A stretch of DNA of 64,000 nucleotides. It comes from an uncultured Schlesneria sp. (GTDB lineage: Bacteria > Planctomycetota > Planctomycetia > Planctomycetales > Planctomycetaceae). Below are positions 35,591 to 45,423 of the stretch, piece by piece. The stretch's first letter is position 1; each line of letters begins with the position of its first letter. The translations under genes were made by a program, and so were the position numbers. Location: the NCBI GenBank assembly GCA_903840265.1, contig CAIMFH010000022.1, forward strand, positions 94,528 to 158,527. Reading direction: 5' to 3'. The notes beneath the pieces are model-generated. The model searched no databases. It saw only the letters and a program-made list of their open reading frames with translations, and was not told the DNA's origin.

Positions 35591-38500
35591 TCACCGACGC
35601 TTGCGGCGAGCCGGATCAATGACCTTGTTCTCTCGCGAGACCCGGCCGAGCAGCATGACGATTCCAAACAGGACGGCCGGAATCGGCGACACGATCAATG
35701 CACCGGCGTAGAACAGATGTTCGATCGCACGGACGTTACGATCCGATTCGACCTTACTCGCTTCGATGCTATGTTCTTTTCGCTGATTGATGATCGTCTC
35801 TTCGACTTCAATACGACGACGTTCTTCCTGCTCCGCAATCTGCAATTGGATGATCTTGGCCTGATCATCCATGGTCGTATCTTTCTTGATCTTCTCGACC
35901 TTCTCTGCAAACCGCTTCTTCGCATCGTCCAGGGCCGACTTCGCATCATCGGCGGCTTCTTGTCGTTCCATGGTCGATCGTTGAATGTACTTTGCGGTTT
36001 GCTCTTCGACCCGTGTCAGCGATCGATGCTTCGCGCGACGTTTGCGAAGATCGATGAACGACGAATCACCGGCCAGGTGATCGACCGCGTTCAATACGAA
36101 GGTCACGTTGTCCAGATTCAGGCGGAACTGCTTCCGTTCGCGAACCATGAAGAACCAGTCGGAAATCAGGTCCGAGTCGGCAACATAGATGGCATTGATC
36201 TTGGTATCACCAGCAGCATCTTTCGGTGACGTGATCTCAGCCGCGACGACGTAGAAGTCATTGTCGTCGCTGTAGTGAATCCCGGCTTTACGAATCTTCG
36301 TACTATTGACGGCGATCACCTCGCCCGTCGAGGCGTTGGTCACCTGCTGCTTCTCGGTAAAGTCGATTGGCACGCTGGTGGCACCTCCGTCTGAGGTGAG
36401 AGAGCCCGTCGCGGTGATGTCGACCGTGCCATTGAATTTCGGCGAGATCGCCGTGGTATCAATGTAGAGCGATTCTCCAGCGGAACCGATCACCTTCAAA
36501 TTCGTGTCGGTATTCGTGAATTTGACTGGTGCGCCCCCATTGAGAGAGACAGTCCCTGCAGAACCGTTGCCGCTGGTGTCTTGGATTGCGAGCTTATGAG
36601 CCCCCGCCGGACCGATAACGGTATCCCGACGAGCCGACGAGGCGCCGACCGCAACTCCAGAGCTTCCGGCGTAGGTCGTGGCGTCATGCTTCACATTGAC
36701 CGAACCACCAATCACACGAGGGGGATCCTCTTCGATCTGCATGCCACCCATGAAGTTGGCCTTGATCAAATCGTCCCACTCCAACAATCCTGACCGGCGA
36801 CCGGTCAGCAGCAGCGGAGTGAACTCCAGCTTGCTTCCCTTGCGCGGCCGAATTGACCCCGTAAAGAACAGGAACATTTCCTGCAAACCGCTGGTGATTT
36901 CGCTGCGATGATTGAATGCCGCATCAATCCCGCTTTGACGGCTGATCGACACGATTTCCGGTCGCAGCATTTCGGACCATTCGGGATGCAATGTCATCAC
37001 GGTTTGATCGAACACGACCTGATCGTATTTCCACTGGATTCCGAGCGCGTTCACCAGCGATGTGGCCTTGCCTCCCTCAGCCTTTTGCTCGTTGGGCATC
37101 CCCATCTGCATCATCGGATTGCCGCCTTGCTTAGGCTTTGGCTGACGAGGAGCGAGAGACGGATTGATCGCAGGCAGCGGATCGTCGAAGATCAGAACGG
37201 GTTTCCCCTTCTTGACATAGTCGACGAAGTTCTTCGATTCGTTCTGGCCGAGTGACGATGGCAACACCGCAATCACGACATCGTACTTACTTTCATCAAT
37301 CGGTGCCGCGGGCGACACATTCTCGACGTTGTACTGCTTCTTCAGTTCGGTCACGATTCGCCATTCGGGCGAACTGCGGAACGAACTCATATCAAACCCG
37401 CCGTTCAGCTTGGCGTCTGTTTCCAGAATGCCGATCGTCTTGCGTTTTTCAGCGGCGACGGTCCAGACCGAACGGGTGAGTTCATATTCGACAGGCAGCC
37501 CCAAGTCGAAGAATGGGACCACAACTTCGCTGGCACCACTGTTCACGACGACGCCCAGATAAACTTCGTCGACCTGGACGCGACCAGCGCGATCCGATTG
37601 GACCTTGCGGCCTTCGATTCCATACTTCTTGGCTTCGTCGGCCTGAGGGCTCGCGGGATCGACCGTGACAACGCGAACGCTGACATTGCGATTGCTGACT
37701 TGTTCGTACTGCCCCAACAAACCAAGCAAGGTCGTCTTGACCGGCACATACTCTCGAGGAACCTCGCGGCTGACAAAAGCCTGGATGGTCACAGGTCGTT
37801 TGTCGGTGATTTTCGACAAAAGATCTCGCGTGGTCTTTGACATGCTGTAGACGTGTTCGGCTGTCATGTCGACTCGACGATTGACACCCGCCGCAAGCAC
37901 GTTGACGCTGATCAGGATCAGCCCGAGCGCGACGGCTCGAACAAAGTATTGCAGGCCCATCGCGCTGCCACGCACACCACCACGCCAGTGTCGTTGCCCG
38001 ATCAGCACCAGATTCAGATACAGCATGAAGATCGTAATCGACGCGAAATACAGAATGCTCTTCGGCGGAATCAATCCGATCCCCAGCGGCTCAAGCTGTC
38101 GCGACACACTCATTTGATCGAAGAACTGGTCGCTGCCAAGGATCTTCTCCAGCATCGCCGGGACAGGAATCTGGCCAACAAAGACCGGAATCGCCGCGAC
38201 CAACGCACCAATAATGAACGCGACAGTCGCGCTGCTGGTCAGGTACGAAGCCATCATCCCCGCGCTCAGCATCGCGCAGCCGGCCAACCAGTAGCCCAGA
38301 TACGTCGTCATCAGCACGCCAGCATCGGGATCGCCGATCACGCGAAGGACCATGGCATGCGTCAGCGAGAAGACGAGTGCCACGCTATAGACTGAGATCA
38401 CCGCCAGATACTTTCCGAGCAGAACTTCCAGATCGGAGACAGGCAACGTGAACAGCAGTTCTTCCGTTCCCAGTTTGCGTTCCTCCGACCAGACACTCAT

Positions 38501-38710
38501 CGTGATGGCTGGGACGATGAACAATAGTAGCGACGGAAACCACTCGTTCAACTGATCCAGCGTGGCCACATCGTTGTTGAAGAACCGCTCCTGAAACGCC
38601 GCGAAAGCGCCCAGAAACACGAACACAACGATGAACAGATAGCCGATCACTCCGGAGAAATAGCTCCAGAAGTTACGCTTGAAAACCGCCAGGATAACGT
38701 GACTTCGCAT
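35591..38710 (-). CDS. GldF-GldG fusion ABC transporter subunit with an unusual inserted beta-domain
   Basis: Start at ATG 38710 (MRSHVILAVFKRNFWSYFSG), AAGG upstream. ~1039 residues. Residues 1-240 are an ABC-2 type permease (GldF) with six membrane helices and SVWSEERKLGTEELLFTLPV. Residues ~270-900 are the GldG-type extracytoplasmic region, including KPVLIFDDPLPAINPSLAP (ABC_transp_aux). After DPPRVI at ~667 a stretch of ~150 residues (to ~819) reads like a flagellar hook-associated (FlgL) variable domain: DTVIGPAGAHKLAIQDTSG, GTVSLNGGAPVKFTNTDTNL, LYIDTTAISPKFNGTVDITA. The GldG sequence resumes at YVVAAEITSP...INAIYVADSDLIS. A long coiled coil (~905-990) and final membrane helix follow. 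The insertion is in frame. Confidence 0.85.
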   Translation of the reverse strand: MRSHVILAVFKRNFWSYFSGVIGYLFIVVFVFLGAFAAFQERFFNNDVATLDQLNEWFPSLLLFIVPAITMSVWSEERKLGTEELLFTLPVSDLEVLLGKYLAVISVYSVALVFSLTHAMVLRVIGDPDAGVLMTTYLGYWLAGCAMLSAGMMASYLTSSATVAFIIGALVAAIPVFVGQIPVPAMLEKILGSDQFFDQMSVSRQLEPLGIGLIPPKSILYFASITIFMLYLNLVLIGQRHWRGGVRGSAMGLQYFVRAVALGLILISVNVLAAGVNRRVDMTAEHVYSMSKTTRDLLSKITDKRPVTIQAFVSREVPREYVPVKTTLLGLLGQYEQVSNRNVSVRVVTVDPASPQADEAKKYGIEGRKVQSDRAGRVQVDEVYLGVVVNSGASEVVVPFFDLGLPVEYELTRSVWTVAAEKRKTIGILETDAKLNGGFDMSSFRSSPEWRIVTELKKQYNVENVSPAAPIDESKYDVVIAVLPSSLGQNESKNFVDYVKKGKPVLIFDDPLPAINPSLAPRQPKPKQGGNPMMQMGMPNEQKAEGGKATSLVNALGIQWKYDQVVFDQTVMTLHPEWSEMLRPEIVSISRQSGIDAAFNHRSEITSGLQEMFLFFTGSIRPRKGSKLEFTPLLLTGRRSGLLEWDDLIKANFMGGMQIEEDPPRVIGGSVNVKHDATTYAGSSGVAVGASSARRDTVIGPAGAHKLAIQDTSGNGSAGTVSLNGGAPVKFTNTDTNLKVIGSAGESLYIDTTAISPKFNGTVDITATGSLTSDGGATSVPIDFTEKQQVTNASTGEVIAVNSTKIRKAGIHYSDDNDFYVVAAEITSPKDAAGDTKINAIYVADSDLISDWFFMVRERKQFRLNLDNVTFVLNAVDHLAGDSSFIDLRKRRAKHRSLTRVEEQTAKYIQRSTMERQEAADDAKSALDDAKKRFAEKVEKIKKDTTMDDQAKIIQLQIAEQEERRRIEVEETIINQRKEHSIEASKVESDRNVRAIEHLFYAGALIVSPIPAVLFGIVMLLGRVSRENKVIDPARRKRR

Positions 38711-38835
38711 CTGACTGGAAACCTTGCAGAATCTCGGATGTAAAACCACTGAACCAATTGCAATCGGGAATCACCAACAACGAGCTTTCTCATCGAAAGC
38801 CAAGTCGGCCAATTACAGGAATGAATCGCCGACGG

Positions 38836-39570
38836 CTACTTCGCCGCACCGGTCAATTCGCGGAAGCGAGCTTCCATGCCTCGCTCACCCTGCTCCAGAT
38901 CGTCGACAGTGCCGTCCAGCACCAGTCGCCCCTCATTGATCAAGATCACTCGGCTGCAGACAGCGCGAACTTCTTGAAGAATATGGGTCGAAAGCAGAAT
39001 CGTTTTCGTTTTCGCCAGGCTTAAAATTAATTCGCGAACGTCATGCGTCTGGTTCGGATCCAGGCCGCTAGTCGGTTCGTCCAGAATCAAAACCTGAGGA
39101 TCATGCAACAACGCCTGGGCCATCCCCACACGCTGACGATAGCCCTTGGACAGTTTGGAAATCGGCTTGCCCCACACGCCCTTCAACGAGCATTTATTGG
39201 CAACGAACTCCAGTCGCTCATTCAATCGAGATCGAGTCATCCCCCGGGCTGAACCCAGGAAATCCAGGATCTCGGAAGGTGTCATTTCGAGGTAGAGTGG
39301 TCCATTTTCGGGCAGATAGCCCAGGATCTCCGCCGCCTTCAGGCGATCGGTCGAGACATCGAAGCCACCAATTTTGGCTGTGCCCGCCGTCGGAGCGAGG
39401 AAGCCGGTCAGCAACTTCATCGTCGTCGACTTACCGGCACCGTTCGGCCCCAGAAACGCAGCCACCTGGCCGCGGGGAACTGAAAAACTGATATTCTGCG
39501 TCGCAGCAAAAAGACCGTACTCTTTGCTGAGACCGATCGCTTCGATCATCGCACCCGACGTGTCACTCAT
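38836..39570 (-). CDS. ABC transporter ATP-binding protein (GldA-like)
   Basis: Start at ATG 39570 (MSDTSGAMIEAIGLSKEYG); ATG 39585 is an alternative. 244 residues with all ABC ATPase motifs: Walker A GPNGAGKST, Q-loop GYLPENGPLYLEMTPSEI, signature LSKGYRQRVGMAQAL, Walker B VLILDEPTSGLD and the switch His in STHILQE. GldA-type subunits energise the GldFG permease, whose gene lies 125 bp downstream, with DUF4340 next. In Bacteroidetes the homologues serve gliding; in planctomycetes their cargo is unknown. Confidence 0.93.
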   Translation of the reverse strand: MSDTSGAMIEAIGLSKEYGLFAATQNISFSVPRGQVAAFLGPNGAGKSTTMKLLTGFLAPTAGTAKIGGFDVSTDRLKAAEILGYLPENGPLYLEMTPSEILDFLGSARGMTRSRLNERLEFVANKCSLKGVWGKPISKLSKGYRQRVGMAQALLHDPQVLILDEPTSGLDPNQTHDVRELILSLAKTKTILLSTHILQEVRAVCSRVILINEGRLVLDGTVDDLEQGERGMEARFRELTGAAK

Positions 39571-39738
39571 GGAGTCGCATCTCACGAAAGCAAATCAGGG
39601 AATCAAAACTCACCAACACAGCGGAATACGAAATTCTGGTCGCCACTGTTGGATCTTGCAAGCAACGTGGGCAAATCCAGCAACGCCGCCCAACGACAAT
39701 GGTCGTCGGGCGGTGACTGCAGCAATGAACTGGTGAAC

Positions 39739-42315
39739 CTACTCGTCCTCACCTGGGGTCACGTTATTGAACGTAATTCCGAAGTGCTTATTGAAGTTCT
39801 GAACCCAGCGCATGTCGAGCAGTTGTTGCTCCTGGCTGGCAAGAAAGTCGTAAGGAGTGGGGAACTCGCTGGTGAATCGTTCTTTCATGAACTTCTGCTG
39901 CAGTTCCTGCATGACGACGCCCCCGTCTGGTCCACTGCCGTCCCGATCGTGAACCTTCACGACGTAGAACACAGTCTTCTGTGGATTCAGGGACACGCCA
40001 ACTTCGCCGTCGCTTAACTTCTCAAAGACCAGCTTGAAGAAGTCAGGGCCTGGATTGCCAATTTCGCCACCCAAGTTCGACTCGGTCGGGAACGGCAGTC
40101 CCATCGTCGGCACGCTTTGCGATGTTCGCAACCAGCTGAACATGGGGACTTCGCGAACAGAGACCGGTGGTGAATCCTTGGTCCCATTAATCGTCTGTCC
40201 GGACAAAGCCGCAGACACATCGGCAGGAGCCTTGCGAATCAACTCGGCCAAGTCGTTGGCTCGCGTCTGAGCCAGCGTGCGAGCCTTCTCAAACTTCCAG
40301 GAATCCAAGACCAGTTGCCGCGTTTCTTTGTTGGCAAGATCAGGAATCTTCGCAGGGATCTCGGCAATCTTCCAATATGCATAACGTGCGGTCAACGAGT
40401 CGGCGCGTTGCGGAGCATAGAGCGAGACGCGAGCGCCACGACCGGAGCTGTTCGTCTCAAAACACAACTGATAAACCTTGCGAGCATTCCGCTGAGAACT
40501 CACGGCTTCGTCTGCGTCGCCAATTTTTTCGTCGAGCGACGACGAGAGTTCAATCTGCGTCATTTCCTTGGTTTCGTGATACTCCAAGCCATTCTTTTCG
40601 GCATAGGCTTTACATTGATCTGCGAACGAGGAGGAAATCTTGTCGCGTTCTTTTGCATCCGCGGACAGATACTTCATCCCCATTTCCATCATGAATTCAA
40701 ACGCCTTGTCGGCCGCGTCGCTCATCTTTGAGAACGCCTTGTCGCGCAACAGAGTTTCACGAATATCCAGCTTCAGGTCATCATCCAATTCGCGATAACG
40801 AGCCGGAGCGCCTGGAGTCGGGAACCGTGGCGGCATCGCGGGCGTGGTTAGCTTGGGGGGAAGTTCCGCATCGCCACCCGGCAGTGCCGGAGTGGGAAGA
40901 GTGACACTCTCCTTCGCCGATTCCGCGGGTTGTGGATCTTTCTTTTCTTCTGCGGCAGGCTTCACAGCTTCTTCAGCGGGTTCTGCCTTGGCAGGTTCGT
41001 CTTTTGCAGGTTCGTCTTTCTTGGCGGCCTCATCCTCACCGCACTTAGGCTCTTCTTTAGCAGGTTCTGCTGGCTTATCGCCTTCCTTCGCGGGCTCCTT
41101 TTTCGGCTCTTCCGTCGCGGCCTTTTCCTTCTCAGGAACATCGGTCGCAGGCGGGTTCGATGGGCCAGGGCCCGGAGGCGTCTCAGGAACAACATTCACC
41201 GGAGTCGCTGCGTCGGCGGCACCCTCGACGTTTTCGGCACCGCTCTTCAAGTCTGGCATCGACGAATCGGGAATTTCGAAAATCCGATAGCGATCTCGAT
41301 TCGCCAGATAATAGTCGACAACTTCTTGATCGGTCGGCTCTGACAATCCCTTTTCGTAGATCTCAAGATCAGCCGCCTTCAAATAGGCCAGCTTCACCTT
41401 TGGCATCTCGAGAAAGCCAGGGTTCCCGTATTCGTCTCCGCGGAAACTCTTTCGCTTGTCGAAGTACTCTCGCAACTCAGCCTCAGACGGCTCAGGCACA
41501 AGGTCCGGCTTCACGAATTCGGTGACCGGCAGAGCGACCGCGGTCAGTCCTTCGCGGACATTCATCTTGCGGAAATTTTCCCAGCGTTGATCCGGCGTCA
41601 TGAACGCGGTTCGCCCCGCACCGCGGATGTATTGCAGGTACATCTGCACACCAGCGGCCGGTGGAGACAACAGACGCTGAACGAGCTGAACTTCCAACTC
41701 CTGGCGAATCAAACTGAAAACTTCCGCCTCAGACAGCCCGGATTCCTTGATCGCGCCGAGGTACGCCTTTTCGGTCAACTTCTTATTAGTTGCATCGCGA
41801 AGAAACTCCGTGACCGCGTCGTCAGAGACGTTAACGCCCATGCGCCTGCCTTCGTGATCCAACACGGAATAGCTGGTCATGGCCTCGACACTGTTATTGC
41901 CTTGACCGAACTGTGGAGGCCGGGACCCCTTCTCGGTCTTATCAGCCAGCAAGGCCAGGAATTGATTGATGCGCATGCGATTGCGCTGCAGTTCCGAGAG
42001 CTTCTCTTTGCTCAAGCTGCCGAAGGCCGTTTGAACGGGTGCCTTGGGAGCCGAATAGGTGGTCCCGACGAACGCAGCCGCACCTCCGACGAAGAATCCG
42101 ACCACGCCATACATCACCGTATGACCACGTGGATAGCCGATGATCGACATCCCCGCACCACACAGGACGGCAAAGAACAGGGCGGTCGATGACCCCGAGA
42201 GCCGGTTGGCACCGCGGACATCGTCAACCAGAAATGCGAAGATCGACATGATGGTAATGACCACCATCCACTGCCGCTGGTTGCGTCGAACCGAAGCCAG
42301 AAACTGCATTGTCAT
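39739..42315 (-). CDS. Membrane-anchored SurA/PpiD-like protein with Lys/Glu/Pro-rich linker
   Basis: 858 residues. Three N-terminal hydrophobic segments (MVVITIMSIFAFLVDDV, STALFFAVLCGAGMSIIGYP, YGVVGFFVGGAAAFVG), unlike PpiD with one. A SurA-N-like helical region follows (ELQRNRMRINQFLALLADKT, VSDDAVTEFLRDATNKKL, ESGLSEAEVFSLIRQELEV), then parvulin-like segments (EPSEAELREYFDKRKSFR, PTDQEVVDYYLANRDRYRI) interrupted by ~130 residues of EPAKxE repeats. The C-terminus has FFKLVFEKLSDGEVGVSLN, a parvulin-like end. Presumably an envelope chaperone; key parvulin active-site residues are not obvious. It precedes the gldA operon on the same strand with a 168-bp gap. Confidence 0.75.
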   Translation of the reverse strand: MTMQFLASVRRNQRQWMVVITIMSIFAFLVDDVRGANRLSGSSTALFFAVLCGAGMSIIGYPRGHTVMYGVVGFFVGGAAAFVGTTYSAPKAPVQTAFGSLSKEKLSELQRNRMRINQFLALLADKTEKGSRPPQFGQGNNSVEAMTSYSVLDHEGRRMGVNVSDDAVTEFLRDATNKKLTEKAYLGAIKESGLSEAEVFSLIRQELEVQLVQRLLSPPAAGVQMYLQYIRGAGRTAFMTPDQRWENFRKMNVREGLTAVALPVTEFVKPDLVPEPSEAELREYFDKRKSFRGDEYGNPGFLEMPKVKLAYLKAADLEIYEKGLSEPTDQEVVDYYLANRDRYRIFEIPDSSMPDLKSGAENVEGAADAATPVNVVPETPPGPGPSNPPATDVPEKEKAATEEPKKEPAKEGDKPAEPAKEEPKCGEDEAAKKDEPAKDEPAKAEPAEEAVKPAAEEKKDPQPAESAKESVTLPTPALPGGDAELPPKLTTPAMPPRFPTPGAPARYRELDDDLKLDIRETLLRDKAFSKMSDAADKAFEFMMEMGMKYLSADAKERDKISSSFADQCKAYAEKNGLEYHETKEMTQIELSSSLDEKIGDADEAVSSQRNARKVYQLCFETNSSGRGARVSLYAPQRADSLTARYAYWKIAEIPAKIPDLANKETRQLVLDSWKFEKARTLAQTRANDLAELIRKAPADVSAALSGQTINGTKDSPPVSVREVPMFSWLRTSQSVPTMGLPFPTESNLGGEIGNPGPDFFKLVFEKLSDGEVGVSLNPQKTVFYVVKVHDRDGSGPDGGVVMQELQQKFMKERFTSEFPTPYDFLASQEQQLLDMRWVQNFNKHFGITFNNVTPGEDE

Positions 42316-42680
42316 TGATTAGGCATCCTTTACCCGGACGTCGGTGGCGGCGAGCGTTTCCACGAGGGGACGAATATCCCTTCCCAGACGGCAACGCTTG
42401 ACAGACCGGCGCACAATCCCTTATTGGAATTCATCGCCCAGTCGGCCGCATTGTAGCTTTGCTGACTGACCGCACAAGAGAAGCAACGGGGGCTGGGCGA
42501 CAATGTACTGCCAAAAACAGCTCATTTTGTCTCGCTTCGCGCTGCGTCATCAGGCTGTTTCAGGGCAGGGGGGTTCATCCCCCGAGCGTGCAGAAACGAT
42601 CCGGCGCGGCACCTTGCCGATGCATTTCCGGGCCGCGCCTCGCTGTTTCAACTCGGATTTACGTTTTTACTTGGAAATAA
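42316..42680. other. Divergent intergenic region before topA
   Basis: 365 bp between two divergently transcribed genes; it must contain both promoters. A TTGACA at 42398-42403 is present on the + strand but has no good -10 at 16-18 bases. Short open frames here lack coding character. No repeat or structured element was recognised. Confidence 0.4.
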
Positions 42681-45353
42681 ATGGTGGCAGGTAAACCAAC
42701 GAAGAAACTGGTCATCGTCGAATCCCCAGCCAAAGCAAAAAAAATTGGCGGGTATCTCGGCGCGAATTACACGGTCATGGCCAGTATGGGCCACGTCCGC
42801 GACCTGCCAGAGAGTGCGGCTGATATTCCGCCCGAAATCAAGAAGCTCAAGGGGAATCTGGCCAAGTATGGCGTCGACATCGAAAACAATTTCGAGCCGC
42901 TGTACATCGTCCCCAAAGAAAAGAAGAAACTTGTCAGCGAAATGAAGGCGGCCTTGAAAGACGCCGACGAACTCATTCTGGCGACGGACGAAGACCGCGA
43001 AGGGGAAAGTATCGGCTGGCACCTCAAGGAAATCTTGAATCCCAAGGTCCCCGTCACGCGGATGGTATTCTCCGAAATCACCAAAGAAGCCATTAAAGAG
43101 GCCATCCAGAAGACGCGAACCCTGGATGTGAATCTGGTTTCCGCCCAGGAAACGCGACGCGTCATCGACCGCTTGTACGGATATCGCCTCAGTCCGCTGC
43201 TCTGGAAAAAGGTGGCTCCTGGGCTGTCCGCCGGCCGCGTGCAATCGGTCGCCGTCCGCATCCTCGTCAATCGAGAACTGGAACGACTGGCGTTTCGATC
43301 GGGTACTTATTGGGACTTGAAGTCGGCTTTGGGCACCAAGGCCGGGGCTGGATTCGAAGCTTGGCTCGCCGCTGTCGGCGGAAAACGAGTCGCCAGCGGC
43401 AAGGATTTCGACGAGCAAACCGGCAAATTGAAGACCGATGCCGATGTCGTCCTGCTCGATGAAGCCACCGCTCGCGATCTGGAGTCGCGACTCAAGACGC
43501 AGCCGTGGAAAGTTTCGTCCATCGAAACGCGGATGCAGACCCGCAAGCCGTACGCACCGTTCACCACCAGTACGATGCAACAGGAATCGAACCGCAAGCT
43601 GAACATGTCGGCTCGCGAAACGATGCAGACCGCTCAGCGACTGTATGAAGACGGCTTGATCACTTATATGCGTACTGACAGCGTCAACCTGTCGCAAGAA
43701 GCGCTGAATGCCGCTCGAAACTGCGTCAAAGACCGTTATGGCACGGAATACCTGAGCCCCGAACCTCGCCAGTTTGCGAACAAGACGAAAAACGCTCAGG
43801 AAGCACACGAAGCCATTCGTCCGGCGGGAACCGAGATGAAGACGGCCGAAGAGCACGGGCTGTCGGGCAGAGAAGCCGCCCTGTACGCGATGATCTGGAA
43901 GCGAACCGTCGCTACTCAGATGGCCGAAGCTCAACTCCGCTTCGAGACGGCGATCATCAATGTCGACGACACCGAGTTCCGAGCCACAGGTCGACACGTC
44001 GTCTTCGCGGGCTTCTTCCGAGCTTACGTCGAAGGGGTTGACGATCCGGATGCCGCCCTCGACGACACCGAATCGGCACTGCCCCCTCTGACTGAAGGCG
44101 AGACGCTCAACTGCAGCAAACTGGATGCGGTCGGCCACGAAACCAAGCCTCCCGCGAGGTATACGGAAGCGACGCTCGTTCGAGCACTCGAAGCCGATGG
44201 GATTGGACGCCCCAGTACGTACGCCTCGATTATCGGCACGATTCAGGATCGTAAGTACGTTGTGAAGACTGGCAACCAACTGGTGCCAACTTTCACCGCG
44301 TTTGCTGTGACCAAACTCCTTGAGGACTACTTTCCCAACCTGGTCGATCTCAGCTTTACAGCCAAGATGGAGCAGGACCTCGATGATATCGCCAACGGTG
44401 AAGGCCACCGCCAGCAGTATCTGAGTCAGTTTTATCTGGGCGAAGCGGGACTCGACGAACAGGTCAAAACGAAAGAAGAATCGATCGACGCCCGTTCGGC
44501 CTGCACCCTGCAATTTGCCGGCCTGACGCCGCGCATCCGTGTTGGCAAGTTCGGCCCGTATCTGGAAACGGAACGCGACGGCCAACCCGTCACGGCCTCG
44601 ATTCCAGCCGACATGGCACCGGCTGACATCACGAACGAAATCGCTGAAAAACTGATCGAATTAAAGCAGCGTGGGCCTCAATCTTTAGGGACTCACCCTG
44701 AAACTGGCCTGCCGATCTTCCTGATGGTCGGACCGTTCGGCCCCTATCTTCAACTCGGTGAAGTCGTCGAAGACGGCCCGAAGCCAAAACGAGTCTCCAT
44801 CCCCAAGGGCCGCGATCCTCAAACGCTGACGTTCGAAGAAGCGATGGCCTACATCGGACTACCACGCCAACTGGGCGTTCATCCCGAAACAGGTCACGTC
44901 GTCAACGCGGGCATCGGCATGTACGGCCCGTATGTGAAGCACGAAAAGATCTTCGCTTCGCTCGGCAAGACCGACGACGTTCTGACCGTGGAACTGCCAC
45001 GAGCCCTCGAACTGATCGCCGCGAAGAAAACGAAGGCCCCCGTCCTGCCGTTGAAGGAACTCGGCAAGCACCCTGACGACGACGAACCGGTCGCAATCTA
45101 CGAAGGTCGTTACGGCAGCTACATCAAGCACGGCAAGGTGAATGCCACAATTCCAAAAGAACGCGACCCGCTGCAGGTCACGCTCGAAGAGGCATTGCCA
45201 CTCCTCGCCGAACGAGCCGCTCGCGGTCCCGCCACAAAACGAGGTCGCGGAGGACGAGGAACCAAAGCTGCAACAGCAGCCCCGGCCGTGAAGAAAGCCG
45301 TCAAAAAGAAGGCTGCAAAAAAAACGGCCAAGAAGAAGGTGGCCGAAGAATAA
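42681..45353 (+). CDS. topA: DNA topoisomerase I (type IA) with Lys/Ala-rich tail
   Basis: 890 residues. TOPRIM domain: KLVIVESPAKAKKIGGYLG at the N-terminus and ATDEDREGESIGWHL with the metal-binding D-x-D-x-E. The catalytic tyrosine is Tyr329 in GLITYMRTDSVNLS. VRALEADGIGRPSTYASII and the preceding AHEAIRPAG complete the type IA core. In place of CxxC zinc ribbons the C-terminus has four Toprim_C repeats (GKFGPYLE, VGPFGPYLQLG, GMYGPYVKHE, GRYGSYIKHGK...TIPKERDP). It ends in a histone-H1-like KKAVKKKAAKKTAKKK tail. It relaxes negatively supercoiled DNA via a 5'-phosphotyrosine intermediate. A terminator follows directly. Confidence 0.97.
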   Translation: MVAGKPTKKLVIVESPAKAKKIGGYLGANYTVMASMGHVRDLPESAADIPPEIKKLKGNLAKYGVDIENNFEPLYIVPKEKKKLVSEMKAALKDADELILATDEDREGESIGWHLKEILNPKVPVTRMVFSEITKEAIKEAIQKTRTLDVNLVSAQETRRVIDRLYGYRLSPLLWKKVAPGLSAGRVQSVAVRILVNRELERLAFRSGTYWDLKSALGTKAGAGFEAWLAAVGGKRVASGKDFDEQTGKLKTDADVVLLDEATARDLESRLKTQPWKVSSIETRMQTRKPYAPFTTSTMQQESNRKLNMSARETMQTAQRLYEDGLITYMRTDSVNLSQEALNAARNCVKDRYGTEYLSPEPRQFANKTKNAQEAHEAIRPAGTEMKTAEEHGLSGREAALYAMIWKRTVATQMAEAQLRFETAIINVDDTEFRATGRHVVFAGFFRAYVEGVDDPDAALDDTESALPPLTEGETLNCSKLDAVGHETKPPARYTEATLVRALEADGIGRPSTYASIIGTIQDRKYVVKTGNQLVPTFTAFAVTKLLEDYFPNLVDLSFTAKMEQDLDDIANGEGHRQQYLSQFYLGEAGLDEQVKTKEESIDARSACTLQFAGLTPRIRVGKFGPYLETERDGQPVTASIPADMAPADITNEIAEKLIELKQRGPQSLGTHPETGLPIFLMVGPFGPYLQLGEVVEDGPKPKRVSIPKGRDPQTLTFEEAMAYIGLPRQLGVHPETGHVVNAGIGMYGPYVKHEKIFASLGKTDDVLTVELPRALELIAAKKTKAPVLPLKELGKHPDDDEPVAIYEGRYGSYIKHGKVNATIPKERDPLQVTLEEALPLLAERAARGPATKRGRGGRGTKAATAAPAVKKAVKKKAAKKTAKKKVAEE

Positions 45354-45386
45354 GGTCACTGTCCCGATGAAATAATTGGCGAACTG

Positions 45387-45423
45387 AAGAAGGACGGCAG
45401 ACAAGCCGTCCTTCTTCTTTTTT
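45387..45423 (+). terminator. Rho-independent terminator of topA
   Basis: Twelve-base stem AAGAAGGACGGC (45387-45398), loop AGACAA, stem GCCGTCCTTCTT (45405-45416), then C and a run of six T residues. Starts 34 bp after the topA stop. Confidence 0.93.

Noticed and set aside
42398..42426. TTGACA at 42398 as a topA promoter
   Set aside because: No acceptable -10 hexamer at 16-18 bases and almost 280 bp from the start codon.
42648..44585. 645-residue open frame on the - strand opposite topA
   Set aside because: Antisense shadow of the strongly biased topA coding sequence; no family motif, no ribosome-binding site, Arg/Leu/Phe-rich composition typical of reverse-strand reads.
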